From the NCBI RefSeq assembly GCF_021602155.1, contig NZ_BQHY01000004.1, positions 310,001 through 374,000 on the forward strand: 64,000 nucleotides of DNA, in the 5' to 3' direction. Made by a program: the position numbers and the translations under genes. This document shows positions 25,170 through 34,484 of this stretch, piece by piece. Positions within the stretch are counted from its first letter, which is position 1. Each line of letters starts with the position of its first letter. The stretch comes from Pseudomonas parakoreensis. GTDB taxonomy: Bacteria; Pseudomonadota; Gammaproteobacteria; Pseudomonadales; Pseudomonadaceae. The notes beneath the pieces were generated by a model, which was not told the DNA's origin, ran no database searches, and saw only the letters and a program-made list of their open reading frames with translations.

Positions 25170-25185
25170 TGGCACGCTCCTTGAT
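25170..25185 (+). promoter_or_regulatory. Candidate sigma-54 promoter for hcp
   Basis: TGGCACG-CTCC-TTGAT matches the -24/-12 consensus TGGCACG-N4-TTGCW except that the C of the -12 GC is A. It lies about 70 bases before the hcp ATG. RpoN control of hcp/vgrG units is known in Pseudomonas, so the assignment is plausible. The rest of 24850-25255 shows only the dyads and a small CCCCGGCTGCCGGGG hairpin at about 25142. Confidence 0.5.
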
Positions 25186-25255
25186 AACAGTCAGGCACCC
25201 ACCGGGCGATTTCGCCTCCCGGGCACCCTAAATTTATCCGCAAGGAGAGCACCCC

Positions 25256-25771
25256 ATGGCAACACCAGCGTACATGTCGGTTACCGGCGAAAAACAAGGC
25301 CTGATCACTGCCGGCGCTTTCACCGCCGACTCCGTTGGCAACACCTACCAGGAAGGCCACGAAGACCAGGTCATGGTTCAGGCTTTCAGCCACGACGTGA
25401 TCATCCCGCGTGACCCACAATCCGGTCAGCCAACCGGTCAGCGCGTTCACAAGCCAGTGATCATCACCAAGGTCTACGACAAGGCTTCGCCTCTGCTGCA
25501 AGCTGCTCTGACCTCCGGCGAGCGCATGAGCGAAATCGTTATCCAGTGGTACCGTACTTCTGCTCAAGGTACTCAAGAGCACTACTACACCACCAAACTG
25601 GAAGACGCGATCATCGTCGCCATCAACAACAAAATGCACAACTGCCAGGATCCAGGCAACTCGCACTTCACCCACCTGGAAGAAGTGCAGTTCACCTACC
25701 GCAAAATCACCTGGACCCACGAAGTATCCGGTACTTCGGGTTCCGATGACTGGCGTGCTCCAGTCGTTTAA
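25256..25771 (+). CDS. hcp: Type VI secretion tube protein Hcp
   Basis: A 171-residue Hcp. It begins MATPAYMSVTGEKQGLITAG and contains EGHEDQVMVQAFSH, KPVIITKVYDKASPLL and FTYRKITWTHEVSGTSGSDDW, the conserved strands of the hexameric tube ring. AAGGAG precedes the ATG. It lies alone ahead of vgrG with a strong hairpin between. This is the usual arrangement of an orphan hcp/vgrG effector island that relies on a T6SS core encoded elsewhere. Confidence 0.96.
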   Translation: MATPAYMSVTGEKQGLITAGAFTADSVGNTYQEGHEDQVMVQAFSHDVIIPRDPQSGQPTGQRVHKPVIITKVYDKASPLLQAALTSGERMSEIVIQWYRTSAQGTQEHYYTTKLEDAIIVAINNKMHNCQDPGNSHFTHLEEVQFTYRKITWTHEVSGTSGSDDWRAPVV

Positions 25772-25791
25772 TTACGGCTGATCGTTACAAG

Positions 25792-25822
25792 CATCGACCA
25801 GCCCTGCTGGTCGATGTTGTTT
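25792..25822 (+). terminator. Hairpin terminator after hcp
   Basis: A perfect 10-bp stem (CATCGACCAG/CTGGTCGATG) with a 5-base loop is followed by TTGTTT. It separates hcp from vgrG and may allow more Hcp than VgrG to be made. Confidence 0.75.
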
Positions 25823-25902
25823 ACGCCCCTCCAGAATTTCGCGTGCGTTGAACCGCCTGGCGGTAGTCGACGAACGCCGCTGTACAGCACGAGGAACAAG
25901 GG

Positions 25903-27945
25903 ATGTTCGCGCCGGCCAATGAAACCCACTTTGCCCTGACCATCGAAGGGCTCTCCGCCGATTTTCAGGTATTCACCCTGACCGGCCGGGAAGCCATCAG
26001 CCAGCCTTTTGTGTTCGAGGTGGAGCTGGTCAGTGAGCAGCCGTCGCTGGACCTCGAAACCCTGCTGCACAAACCGGCCTTTCTGCAGCTGTCGCCCGAT
26101 GGCAGCGGCATCCACGGCCAGATCTACCGCGCCGCGCAAGGTGACTCGGGCAAGCGCCTGACGCGCTATTCGGTAACCCTGCGCCCGCAACTGTCGTACC
26201 TGGCGCATCGCGTCAACCAACGCATCTTTCAGAACCTCACGGTGCCGAAAATCATCGGCATGGTTCTCGAAGAACACGGCATCCAGAGCAACGCCTACGA
26301 ATTCAAGACCGGTTCGATCTATCCCGAGCGCATCTACTGCGTGCAATACGATGAATCGGACCTGCACTTCATCCAGCGCCTGTGCGAGGAAGAAGGTATC
26401 CACTACCACTTCCAGCACAGCGCCACGGCGCACAAGCTGGTGTTCGGTGATGACCAGACGGTGTTCCCGAAACTCCAGCCTGTGGCCTACCAGCAAGACT
26501 CCGGCATGGTCGCCAGCAATCCGGTGATCAAACGTTTCGACCTGCGCTTGGAAACCCGCACCAGCCGCACCACGCGCCGCGATTACGACTTCGAAAAACC
26601 GCGCCTGACGCTGGAAAGCGAGAACCGTGGCGATGCCCTGCCCGACCTCGAAGACTACGACTACCCGGGCCGGTTCATCGACCGCGAGCGCGGCAAACAC
26701 CTGGCCAAACGTGCCCTCGAACGCCATCGCAGCGACTTTCAGCTCGCCGAAGGCAAGAGTGATCAGCCGTTGCTGGTCAGCGGCCATTTCCTCGCCCTGA
26801 CCGAGCACCCGAAAGCCAAGTGGAATGACCTGTGGCTGCTGACCGAAGTGCTGCACGAAGGCAAACAGCCGCAAGTGCTCGAAGAGTCGGTGACCAGCGA
26901 CACCACCGCGCTGAAAGACGATTTCCATCAGGGCTATCGCAACCGCTTCCAGGCGACCCCGTGGGACGTGCCGAACCGCCCGCCCCTACGCCACCCGAAA
27001 CCGCGCATCCTCGGCAGCCAGAGCGCCGTGGTCACCGGCCCCAAAGGTGAAGAGATTCACTGCGACGAGTACGGCCGGGTCAAAGTCCAGTTCCACTGGG
27101 ACCGCGAAGGCCAGGCCGACGACAAGACCAGTTGCTGGCTGCGCGTCTCCAGCGCCTGGGCCGGCGCCCAGTACGGCGGCATCGCCATCCCGCGCATCGG
27201 CATGGAAGTGCTGGTCACCTTCCTTGAAGGTGACCCCGATCAACCGCTGATCAGCGGCTGCCTGTACCACAAGGAAAACACCGTCCCGTATGAGCTGCCG
27301 GCAAACAAGACCCGCAGCACCTTCAAGACCCTGAGTTCCATGGGCGGTGGCGGCTACAACGAACTGCGCATCGAAGACAAGAAAGGTCAGGAGCAGATCT
27401 TCCTCCACGCCCAGCGCGACTGGGATGAGAACATCGAGCACGACCAGAAGATCCGCGTCGGCAACGAACGCCACGACACTGTCGAGCAGAACAGCTACAC
27501 GGAATTCAAGGCCGAAGAACACCACACCGTCTACGAAGACCGCAAAGTCGAAGCCCGCGCCAACGACCACCTGACCGTGGGCGTCAACCAGCACATCAAG
27601 ATCGGCACCGGCCAGTTCATTGATGCAGGCCAGGAAATCCACCTCAGCAGCGGCATGAAAGTGGTGATGGAGGCCGGCGCAGAACTGACCCTGGTCGGCG
27701 GCGGCAGCTTCATCAAGATCGACGCCGGCGGCGTGACCCTGAGCGGCCCAACGATCAACATCAACTCCGGCGGCAGCCCCGGCAGCGGCACTGGCGCCGC
27801 CCCGCTGATGCCCGGCGTGCTGAAACAGGCCGACGCCGACAAAGCCGGCCAGGTCCTGACCCCGGCCCAGATCAACACCCTCAAACGCAACGCGCCGTTC
27901 TGCGAAGAATGCGAAAAATGCAAGGCAGGTGCCTGTGCCATCTGA
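25903..27945 (+). CDS. vgrG: Type VI secretion spike protein VgrG
   Basis: A 680-residue VgrG. The gp27-like part covers roughly residues 1-370 (FVFEVELVS, YSVTLRPQLSYL, QYDESDLHFIQRLCEEEGIHYHF). The gp5 OB-fold follows (VTGPKGEEIHCDEYGRVKVQFHWDREG, SAWAGAQYGGIAIPRIGMEVLV, GDPDQPLISGCLYH), then the needle-like beta region. The C-terminus ends in a short Cys-rich tail (CEECEKCKAGAC), possibly for metal or effector contact. No toxin domain is fused. It overlaps the adaptor gene by 17 bases. Confidence 0.95.
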   Translation: MFAPANETHFALTIEGLSADFQVFTLTGREAISQPFVFEVELVSEQPSLDLETLLHKPAFLQLSPDGSGIHGQIYRAAQGDSGKRLTRYSVTLRPQLSYLAHRVNQRIFQNLTVPKIIGMVLEEHGIQSNAYEFKTGSIYPERIYCVQYDESDLHFIQRLCEEEGIHYHFQHSATAHKLVFGDDQTVFPKLQPVAYQQDSGMVASNPVIKRFDLRLETRTSRTTRRDYDFEKPRLTLESENRGDALPDLEDYDYPGRFIDRERGKHLAKRALERHRSDFQLAEGKSDQPLLVSGHFLALTEHPKAKWNDLWLLTEVLHEGKQPQVLEESVTSDTTALKDDFHQGYRNRFQATPWDVPNRPPLRHPKPRILGSQSAVVTGPKGEEIHCDEYGRVKVQFHWDREGQADDKTSCWLRVSSAWAGAQYGGIAIPRIGMEVLVTFLEGDPDQPLISGCLYHKENTVPYELPANKTRSTFKTLSSMGGGGYNELRIEDKKGQEQIFLHAQRDWDENIEHDQKIRVGNERHDTVEQNSYTEFKAEEHHTVYEDRKVEARANDHLTVGVNQHIKIGTGQFIDAGQEIHLSSGMKVVMEAGAELTLVGGGSFIKIDAGGVTLSGPTININSGGSPGSGTGAAPLMPGVLKQADADKAGQVLTPAQINTLKRNAPFCEECEKCKAGACAI

Positions 27946-28672
27946 TCGACTGACACCCGAGGACTGGCTGGCGCAACAGCCGCTGCAGAGCGGTGAACGC
28001 CTGTACCTGATCATCAGCGCAGCGAGCGATGCCGACGCGCTGAAAACCCTGTACCTGACCGAACCCACCGCCCAGCTCCTGCCAATCTGGGGCGGCACGC
28101 CCTACTCCACCTGGCAACCGGTGATGCCCTACGTCACCGAACTCAAACCGAACTCGGCATTCCTGCCGTGGATCGCCGAAACCGACGCCCTCGACTGGGG
28201 CTGGCTGGCCGTCTCACGCGCCGAACCGAACGAGGTGTTCGAGCACCTGCGCAGCCTGACACAGGTGAAGATGCCGGACGGGACTGAGGTTTTTTTCCGC
28301 TTCTGGGATGGGCGGCATATTTACCCGATTCTGCATGGGCTTGGGGAGAAGGCTGGGGAAGTACTGCCGGTGTTTGAACGGTATCTGATTAACGGGCAGA
28401 CGCTGGAGGTTGGGACGCGGGTGTTGCCGAAGGTGAAGGATTGGCCGTGGTGGGAGGTGCCGAAGGAGTTGTTGGATGGATTAGCCAAGGAGAACCCGAC
28501 GACACTGATCAGCAACCTGATGCAGTGGCTGGAAGAAGACCGCCCGGATGTTTACAACGCTTGGCCTGAGAACAACCTGAAGCTGAAAGTCAGCCGTTTC
28601 GTGCGCCGCCCGGATGCGCCGAAAAACCTTAAAGAAGCACTGTTAAACCACCTGATTCTGGAGCAAGGCTGA
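27929..28672 (+). CDS. DUF4123 effector adaptor/chaperone (Tap/TEC family)
   Basis: A 247-residue protein from a GTG start inside the end of vgrG; no nearby ATG exists in frame. It shows LYLIISAASDADALKTLY, an AQLLPIWGGTPY segment, LVxVS-like GWLAVSRAEPNEVFEHLRSL and FFRFWDGRHIYPIL, typical of DUF4123. These adaptors load a specific effector onto their cognate VgrG. Its stop overlaps the start of the Rhs gene (TGATG), so its cargo is almost certainly that Rhs toxin. Confidence 0.88.
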   Translation: MPVPSDRLTPEDWLAQQPLQSGERLYLIISAASDADALKTLYLTEPTAQLLPIWGGTPYSTWQPVMPYVTELKPNSAFLPWIAETDALDWGWLAVSRAEPNEVFEHLRSLTQVKMPDGTEVFFRFWDGRHIYPILHGLGEKAGEVLPVFERYLINGQTLEVGTRVLPKVKDWPWWEVPKELLDGLAKENPTTLISNLMQWLEEDRPDVYNAWPENNLKLKVSRFVRRPDAPKNLKEALLNHLILEQG

Positions 28673-31600
28673 TGATCGCAAAGGAACGCATTGCCTTCGT
28701 TGACAACCAACTGAAGAACTTCAAAAACAGCCTGACGATTTACCAGAAGCAAACCCATTCCTGGTATGCAAGTCTGGCTGATGAAGTCAGCCATAAAACC
28801 AATAAACCCTCCCTGTTGGGAATGGAGCGAATTCTCAAAGCAGGCGGATCATCGACTGCGGTAAGCATGACTGATGACAATTTCAGTGTTGTGGCTCAAT
28901 GCCCATTGAAAGGTCCTTTGCTAATCGAGAGCAAGTTCGAATCGCTTTACGACATTCCTCTGGGCGATATCGAAGTTGAGGTCGTTGCAGTGGATGGCGG
29001 CGCTATCCACAAAGTCAAACTCGATGCTAAAGGTAAAGGTAGTTGGTCAGGTGGTGTGCCGGGAAAAAATTACATCATCCGCGTTCACAACGAAGTGACA
29101 CCTGCGCAGATCGATACGCTGTTCGACTCATACAAGGGACTTAACAGCGAACTCGAAGGTTTTCTGCGCAACAAATGGACGGGGCCTGGGGGATATCGGC
29201 AGCAATGGTCGAGCCTTTCTCTTTCAGGTACGGTCATGGCCGTCGGTAGCGGCATCCTTGACGGTGGATGGGAGGCAATTAAAGGCGTTTGGGATGGAAT
29301 CAAACTTGTCCTCGATATCCTTCAGGATCCTGGCAAATTTGGAAAAAAATTAGGCGAAGGTGCGCAAGAGCTAATTGATGTAGCAAAAACCGCCCCTGAT
29401 GTCATGAAAAAAGCCATGCTTTTAGCCAGTGACGAAGCAGCGCTTTTTCTCATGATGCACACTGCGATTATCTGGCTGGCCAGCTTGCCACCGATGAAAA
29501 CCGCAGGCGATGCCGCAAAGATGACTACAGCGGCTGTCGTGGGTATTGCCATCGACATCGTCATTTCCATCGTTTTGACAGTGGCAGCCGAAGGCACGGG
29601 GCTGATTTATCTCGTCGCACGAATCAAGAAATACGGAGAAATCGTCCTTAAAGCCGTTGTTAATTTTGTTAAGTCAATCTTTGAAATTATTAAAGGCTTC
29701 ATGGCATACGTTACCAAGTATGTTCCAGTGGCCGCGCGCGGTATTGGAAGGCAAGTTAAACAAGGCGTAGTGCAAGTTCGATTCGATGGTAAGACAAACG
29801 CTCGCCTAGGTACTGGGGCGCACGGGGACGATGCTTCAAGACAAGCCACGACGCCCGCCAACAAAAGCGCGGAGCCCGTGTCTTGCACACGAGTCGACAA
29901 ATGCCCGGTTTCGATGGTTACCGGTGAAGAGTTGCTGACGCTGACCGATGGTCAACTGGATGGTCTGCTGCCGTTTGAGTGGACCCGCCTGTACAGAACC
30001 AGTGCAGTGGAAATCGATTGTGGCCTGGGTTATGGCTGGAGCCATGCGCTGGCGCATCGCCTCGAGATCAGTGACGACGAAGTCATCTGGACCGACCACG
30101 AAAACCGCGCAACGCCCTTCCCTCTCCCAACAGAAAAACGTCCAGCAATCACCAACACTCTCTCACGAGCCGCCATTTTTCTCGGTGACGATCCCGCCGA
30201 ACTGGTTCTGGCACAGGCAGGTAAACGCCCATCGTTCTACCACTTCCGCTTCAACAGCAAAGGCGCCACCCTGATCGCCATCAGCGACAGCTATGGCAAT
30301 CGGCTGCACGTCACGCGCGATATCCACGGTCGAATCAAGCGCCTCGATAACGGTGCCGGTCGCGCCCTGTTGCTGCGCTATGACCGCAAACACATTATCG
30401 CTGTGGACTATCAACAGTTCCTGCCGGCGGACAACCTGGAAGATACCTGGAACACCGTTCAAACGCTGGTGACGTACAGCTATGACGCACAGCACCGTCT
30501 GATCGAAGCGAAGAACGCGGCCGGCGAAGCCGAGCGCTATCGCTACAACGAACAGCACGTGATTCTGGAGCGGCAACTGGCGGGCGGCGCGGCCTTCTAT
30601 TGGGAGTGGGAGAACGAAGGCAAACTGTCTCGCTGCATCCGTCACTGGGCCAACTTCTCGCAGATGGAAGCGCATTACGCCTGGGATGACAAAGGCAGCG
30701 TAACGGTAACCAACGCCGATGGCAGCGAAGAGGTCTACACCCACGACGACCAGGCGCGACTGATCAGCAAGGTCGACCCGGACGGCGCCGAACATCTGAA
30801 GGCCTACAACGACAAAGGTCAGTTGATCGCGGAAAAGGATCCTTTGGGTGCCGTCACCGAATACCGGTACGACGACAACGGACTGATGACTGCCGTCATC
30901 CCGCCGGAAGACGAAGCGACCACGTATGAATACATCAATGGTTTCGTCAGCGATGTTCATCGCGGCAAAGCCAGCTGGAAGTACCAACGCAACCGTCAGG
31001 GCGACATCACCCAGCAAATCGACCCGAACGGCAATGCCACGCTATACAGCTACGACGCCCAAGGTCGCTTGCTGGAGATCCGCCACCCCGACGGCAGCCG
31101 CCATCAACTCGGCTGGAACAACCTCGGGCAGTTACTGGAAGAACGCCTGCCGGACGGCGGTCAGCGCAAGTATCGCTACGACGCACTGGGTCGGCAGATC
31201 ACCCGTCAGGAAGAATCCGGCGCCATCACCCACTACCAATGGGATGCGGCCAACCGCCTGGCACAAGTCACGCTGCCGGGCGGCGCAACACGTGCCTTCA
31301 CCTACAACGCCTATGGCAACGTCACCGCCGAACGCGACGAACTCGGTCGCGTTACGCGATATGAGTATGCGGACAACCTGCACCTGGTCAGCCGCCGCAT
31401 CAATCCGGACGGCAGCCAACTGCGCTACCGCTACGACAACTCGCGTCTGTTGCTCACCGACATCGAAAACGAGCGCGGCGAACATTACCATCTCGATTAC
31501 TACTCGAACGGCCTGATCCAACAGGAAACCGGCTTCGACGGTCGCCGCACGGCCTACGAATACGACCTCAACGGCCAGTTGCTGAAGAAAACCGAATTCG

Positions 31601-33342
31601 GTGATGACGGCAGCGAACTCGTTACCGAGTATCAACGCGACGCCGCTGGCCGTCTGCTGGTAAAAACCCTCGCCGATGGCGAGGAGATTCACTACAGTTA
31701 CGACGCCCTCGGCCGCCTAGTAAACGTCGACGACGGTCACTGGCCGCTCGCCTACAAGTACGACCTGCAAGACCGCCTCATCGAGGAACACCAAGGCTGG
31801 GGCACCCTGCGCTACGAGTACGACAGCGTCGGCCAGCTGAGCCATTGTCGCCTACCCGATGGCAGCACACTCGACTACCATCACCTGTCCGGCGGACGCC
31901 TGAGCAGCATCGACCTCAACGGCTCCCGCCTGACCAGCCACCAGTTCAGCGCCGGTCGCGAACAGCAACGCCAACAAGGTCTGCTGCTCAGCCAATACCA
32001 GTACGACGAACAGGGCCGCCTGCAAGCGCATACAGTCGGCCAGCGAGACAAGAACCTGTTCCAGCGCCGCTACAACTACGACGCCAACGGCAACCTCGCC
32101 GGCATCGACGATAGCCGTAAAGGCAATCGCAGCTACCATTACGATCCACTTGATCGGCTCATTAGCGTACGCGGCACGACACCGGAAAGCTTCGCCCACG
32201 ATCCGGCGGGCAACCTGCTGGGCCAGAACAACGAAGGCACAGCCAACCTCTCCAACGTCAAAGGCAACCGCCTGCTGATGCAAGGTGACCGCCATTACGA
32301 CTACGATGCCTACGGCAACCTGATCCGCGAACGCCGTGGTACCGGCCAGAAACTCGTCACCGAATACCGCTACGACTGCCAGCACCGCCTAATCGGCGTA
32401 AGCCTGCCGGGCGGCAGTACCGCATCCTACAAATACGACGCCTTCGGCCGACGCATCGAAAAAACCGTCGACGGTCACACCACGGAATTCCTGTGGCAAG
32501 GCGAACGTCTGATCGCTGAAAGCGCCGAAAACCGCTACCGCAGCTACATCTATGAGCCCGGTAGCTTCCGTCCATTGGCGATGCTCGATGGCGAAGGCCC
32601 GCGCAAAGCCACGCCGTTTTACTACCAACTCGATCATCTGGGCACACCGCAGGAACTCACCGACTACAGTGGCGAGATCATGTGGTCCGCGAAGTACCGC
32701 GCCTACGGCAACCTCGCCGCGCTGGACGTCAGCGAGATCGATAATCCGCTGCGCTTCCAGGGTCAGTATTTCGACGCCGAGACGGGGTTACATTACAACC
32801 GGCACCGCTACTACAATCCGGGCACTGGGCGGTTTTTGACGCCGGATCCGATCAAGCTTGCGGGCGGGTTGAACAACTATCAGTACGTGCCTAACCCTAC
32901 GGGGTGGGTGGATCCTCTAGGCTTGGCCAGTGGTCCAACAAATTGCCCACAACCGGTTCCAGGTGGGACATGGAAATTCAATTCAGAGGTTGACCTCGAC
33001 TGGAGACATACGCCAGGAACGTCGTATCAGCAGATGCATAAAGGATTAGACGAGGCATTTACTCGAACTGGCGTACCAAAAAATGAATTTACAGTTACCA
33101 AGTGGGGTAAAGACCAATACGGAAAATCTTATCCTACGGAATGGCGCGTACTAGAGGGCAAAAATAAGGGTGCAGAGGTGAACATCGATGATCCTCGTCT
33201 CGTTCCATCCACCGACGGTCCTGCAGACCCTCATGTCGGGTATCAAACGCCTGGCAAACGGGGTACAGGTGGGGCTGTTAGAGGACATATTTTGTTAGAA
33301 TCCGTGCCTGTATCACGCGCGAGAATTGGAGACCCTCAATGA
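28672..33342 (+). CDS. Rhs-family polymorphic toxin (T6SS effector), PAAR-less
   Basis: A 1556-residue Rhs protein. The first 400 residues form an N-terminal domain without a PAAR motif; two hydrophobic helices lie at about 256-275 and 284-306. CPVSMVTGEELLTLTDG (about 410) opens the Rhs shell, and YD repeats run to about 1380. The core ends RYYNPGTGRFLTPDPI ... WVDPLGLA at about 1415. The last 137 residues (from base 32929) are the variable toxin. They contain DPHVGYQTPGKR and GGAVRGHIL, and resemble the polymorphic toxin type 47 (Ntox47) group, a predicted nuclease. This assignment is from memory and only moderately sure. GC content falls sharply where the toxin begins. Confidence 0.92.
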   Translation: MIAKERIAFVDNQLKNFKNSLTIYQKQTHSWYASLADEVSHKTNKPSLLGMERILKAGGSSTAVSMTDDNFSVVAQCPLKGPLLIESKFESLYDIPLGDIEVEVVAVDGGAIHKVKLDAKGKGSWSGGVPGKNYIIRVHNEVTPAQIDTLFDSYKGLNSELEGFLRNKWTGPGGYRQQWSSLSLSGTVMAVGSGILDGGWEAIKGVWDGIKLVLDILQDPGKFGKKLGEGAQELIDVAKTAPDVMKKAMLLASDEAALFLMMHTAIIWLASLPPMKTAGDAAKMTTAAVVGIAIDIVISIVLTVAAEGTGLIYLVARIKKYGEIVLKAVVNFVKSIFEIIKGFMAYVTKYVPVAARGIGRQVKQGVVQVRFDGKTNARLGTGAHGDDASRQATTPANKSAEPVSCTRVDKCPVSMVTGEELLTLTDGQLDGLLPFEWTRLYRTSAVEIDCGLGYGWSHALAHRLEISDDEVIWTDHENRATPFPLPTEKRPAITNTLSRAAIFLGDDPAELVLAQAGKRPSFYHFRFNSKGATLIAISDSYGNRLHVTRDIHGRIKRLDNGAGRALLLRYDRKHIIAVDYQQFLPADNLEDTWNTVQTLVTYSYDAQHRLIEAKNAAGEAERYRYNEQHVILERQLAGGAAFYWEWENEGKLSRCIRHWANFSQMEAHYAWDDKGSVTVTNADGSEEVYTHDDQARLISKVDPDGAEHLKAYNDKGQLIAEKDPLGAVTEYRYDDNGLMTAVIPPEDEATTYEYINGFVSDVHRGKASWKYQRNRQGDITQQIDPNGNATLYSYDAQGRLLEIRHPDGSRHQLGWNNLGQLLEERLPDGGQRKYRYDALGRQITRQEESGAITHYQWDAANRLAQVTLPGGATRAFTYNAYGNVTAERDELGRVTRYEYADNLHLVSRRINPDGSQLRYRYDNSRLLLTDIENERGEHYHLDYYSNGLIQQETGFDGRRTAYEYDLNGQLLKKTEFGDDGSELVTEYQRDAAGRLLVKTLADGEEIHYSYDALGRLVNVDDGHWPLAYKYDLQDRLIEEHQGWGTLRYEYDSVGQLSHCRLPDGSTLDYHHLSGGRLSSIDLNGSRLTSHQFSAGREQQRQQGLLLSQYQYDEQGRLQAHTVGQRDKNLFQRRYNYDANGNLAGIDDSRKGNRSYHYDPLDRLISVRGTTPESFAHDPAGNLLGQNNEGTANLSNVKGNRLLMQGDRHYDYDAYGNLIRERRGTGQKLVTEYRYDCQHRLIGVSLPGGSTASYKYDAFGRRIEKTVDGHTTEFLWQGERLIAESAENRYRSYIYEPGSFRPLAMLDGEGPRKATPFYYQLDHLGTPQELTDYSGEIMWSAKYRAYGNLAALDVSEIDNPLRFQGQYFDAETGLHYNRHRYYNPGTGRFLTPDPIKLAGGLNNYQYVPNPTGWVDPLGLASGPTNCPQPVPGGTWKFNSEVDLDWRHTPGTSYQQMHKGLDEAFTRTGVPKNEFTVTKWGKDQYGKSYPTEWRVLEGKNKGAEVNIDDPRLVPSTDGPADPHVGYQTPGKRGTGGAVRGHILLESVPVSRARIGDPQ

Positions 33343-33740
33343 ACTACCTAGAAAAAGAAATAGACTCAACATTGGCAGAGCAGTCCTTAGCGCATGAGAA
33401 ACTATGCGACGATGAACTATCTAAATTAATCACCAGGCTAACAACATTATTTTTTTTCCCTGAAACAAAGGGTCTCGACCCTTACCACTTGAAGAACACT
33501 CAAAAAAAACACGATCCAGAATTCTGGAAAAAAGTCGACAGGCTCCAAAATTTTGAAAAACCGTTCCTAATAGTTCAAGACAGTAAGATTCATGCTTGGA
33601 AGCTAGAAACCTCTGCAGATCTTAAAATGCTATTTTCCGAAACGACTGGGTTTCCATTCTGGATAGCCGACAACAATTTAAAAGTCCTAATCTATATGGA
33701 TGATCATGACTGCGTTCATACCAGTGATTGCACCCAGTAA
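33339..33740 (+). CDS. Cognate immunity protein of the Rhs toxin (predicted)
   Basis: A 133-residue acidic protein with no signal peptide, starting inside the Rhs stop (ATGA overlap). No family is recognised with confidence; it has LTTLFFFPETKGLDPYHLKN and a FPFWIADNNLKVLIYMDD segment. Position and overlap right after a polymorphic toxin, together with low GC, make it the immunity protein against the Rhs C-terminal domain. Confidence 0.78.
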   Translation: MNYLEKEIDSTLAEQSLAHEKLCDDELSKLITRLTTLFFFPETKGLDPYHLKNTQKKHDPEFWKKVDRLQNFEKPFLIVQDSKIHAWKLETSADLKMLFSETTGFPFWIADNNLKVLIYMDDHDCVHTSDCTQ

Positions 33741-33844
33741 ATACACCCAACGTCAGGTTACTGGCCAACCGGAAGGGAACAGATTTATCTTCCGGCTTGC
33801 CCCCATTTTTCGACCTGAAAATATGAGCCCAACTGTCAGGGTGA

Positions 33845-33922
33845 TATCACCCAACTAGATCTGATAAATATGTAATGAATATCGACAACACTGTAATACG
33901 AGCACTACCAGAAATAAAATAA
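33845..33922 (+). pseudogene. Short toxin-tail-like remnant abutting an orphan immunity gene
   Basis: A 25-codon open stretch follows an in-frame TGA and ends in SDKYVMNIDNTVIRALPEIK. Its TAA is immediately followed, with no gap, by the ATG of the next gene. The end-to-start junction is what is seen between a toxin and its immunity gene, so it may be the last residues of a displaced toxin. It is short, so it could also be chance or leader sequence. Confidence 0.35.
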
Positions 33923-34309
33923 ATGGTTATTACGATAGCAAGCATAGTTAAAAGCACGCACAATAAAATACTTGTCGAATATTCAACGCCCTATGGAAAA
34001 GGCTTGTCAGTATGTAAAGACTCACCCCCTAAAGCAAATAAAAAACTTGATATCGAAATCAATATAGATGATGAGTTCATTTGGGGTGAAAACTTGATTC
34101 CCTCCACAAAAAACGCACCTTCTATATCCTTCAATCTAGGATTCACATACATCACAGGAGAGTTAATCGCTATTGAGGACGACGGTTGCGGTGTATTAAA
34201 AATTGGGGATGCGATAATATTAATTTCTATTGAGCAAAAAAAAATTATCCTGCCCATATTCGTAGATATTATTGCAAAAGAAATATCCATCCACCCAACC
34301 AACATATGA
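33923..34309 (+). CDS. Orphan immunity-like protein, unrecognised family
   Basis: A 128-residue AT-rich gene. The protein is predicted to be mostly beta strand (LDIEINIDDEFIWGENL, SISFNLGFTYITGELIAIEDDGCGVLKIGDAIILI). I do not recognise the family. It lies in the low-GC tail of the Rhs locus after the real immunity gene, which is where cells keep immunity genes against toxins of other strains. A start right after a possible toxin-tail stop supports this reading. Confidence 0.6.
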   Translation: MVITIASIVKSTHNKILVEYSTPYGKGLSVCKDSPPKANKKLDIEINIDDEFIWGENLIPSTKNAPSISFNLGFTYITGELIAIEDDGCGVLKIGDAIILISIEQKKIILPIFVDIIAKEISIHPTNI

Positions 34310-34409
34310 GCAAGCGGAAAAACACCAAAAGCCTTCATCTAATATTACCCCACCCTTTGAATCCCTACTCTAGGTTAACGTGATTAAAGCGAACCAATTA
34401 AAGAGGAAA

Positions 34410-34454
34410 TATTTATTTTGCAGCCCGCCCCCTTTTAATCAATAGAGATTGAAA
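34410..34454. repeat. Intergenic repeat unit, copy 1 (ATTTATTTT ... AATCAATAGAGATTGAAA)
   Basis: ATTTATTTT is followed by a spacer and AATCAATAGAGATTGAAA (34437-34454). The same arrangement with AATCAAAAGAGATTGAAA occurs at 35405-35439. Related GATTTAT motifs lie at 33773 on this strand, and as reverse complements at 34481 and 35011. They sit between immunity-gene modules. Confidence 0.5.
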
Positions 34455-34484
34455 ACATTCCTTTTGCAAAGCCTCTTTTCATAA

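Noticed and set aside
30400-32900. Repeated motifs in the Rhs gene as a possible CRISPR or tandem DNA repeat
   Set aside because: The repetition is at protein level (YD repeats) with varying spacing and sequence. There are no constant-length repeats with unique spacers.
33773-33844. A further toxin tail just after the Rhs immunity gene (frame with GNRFIFRLAPIFRP)
   Set aside because: It ends at a TAG at 33857, well before the next start and without junction to an immunity gene. It may be chance coding potential.
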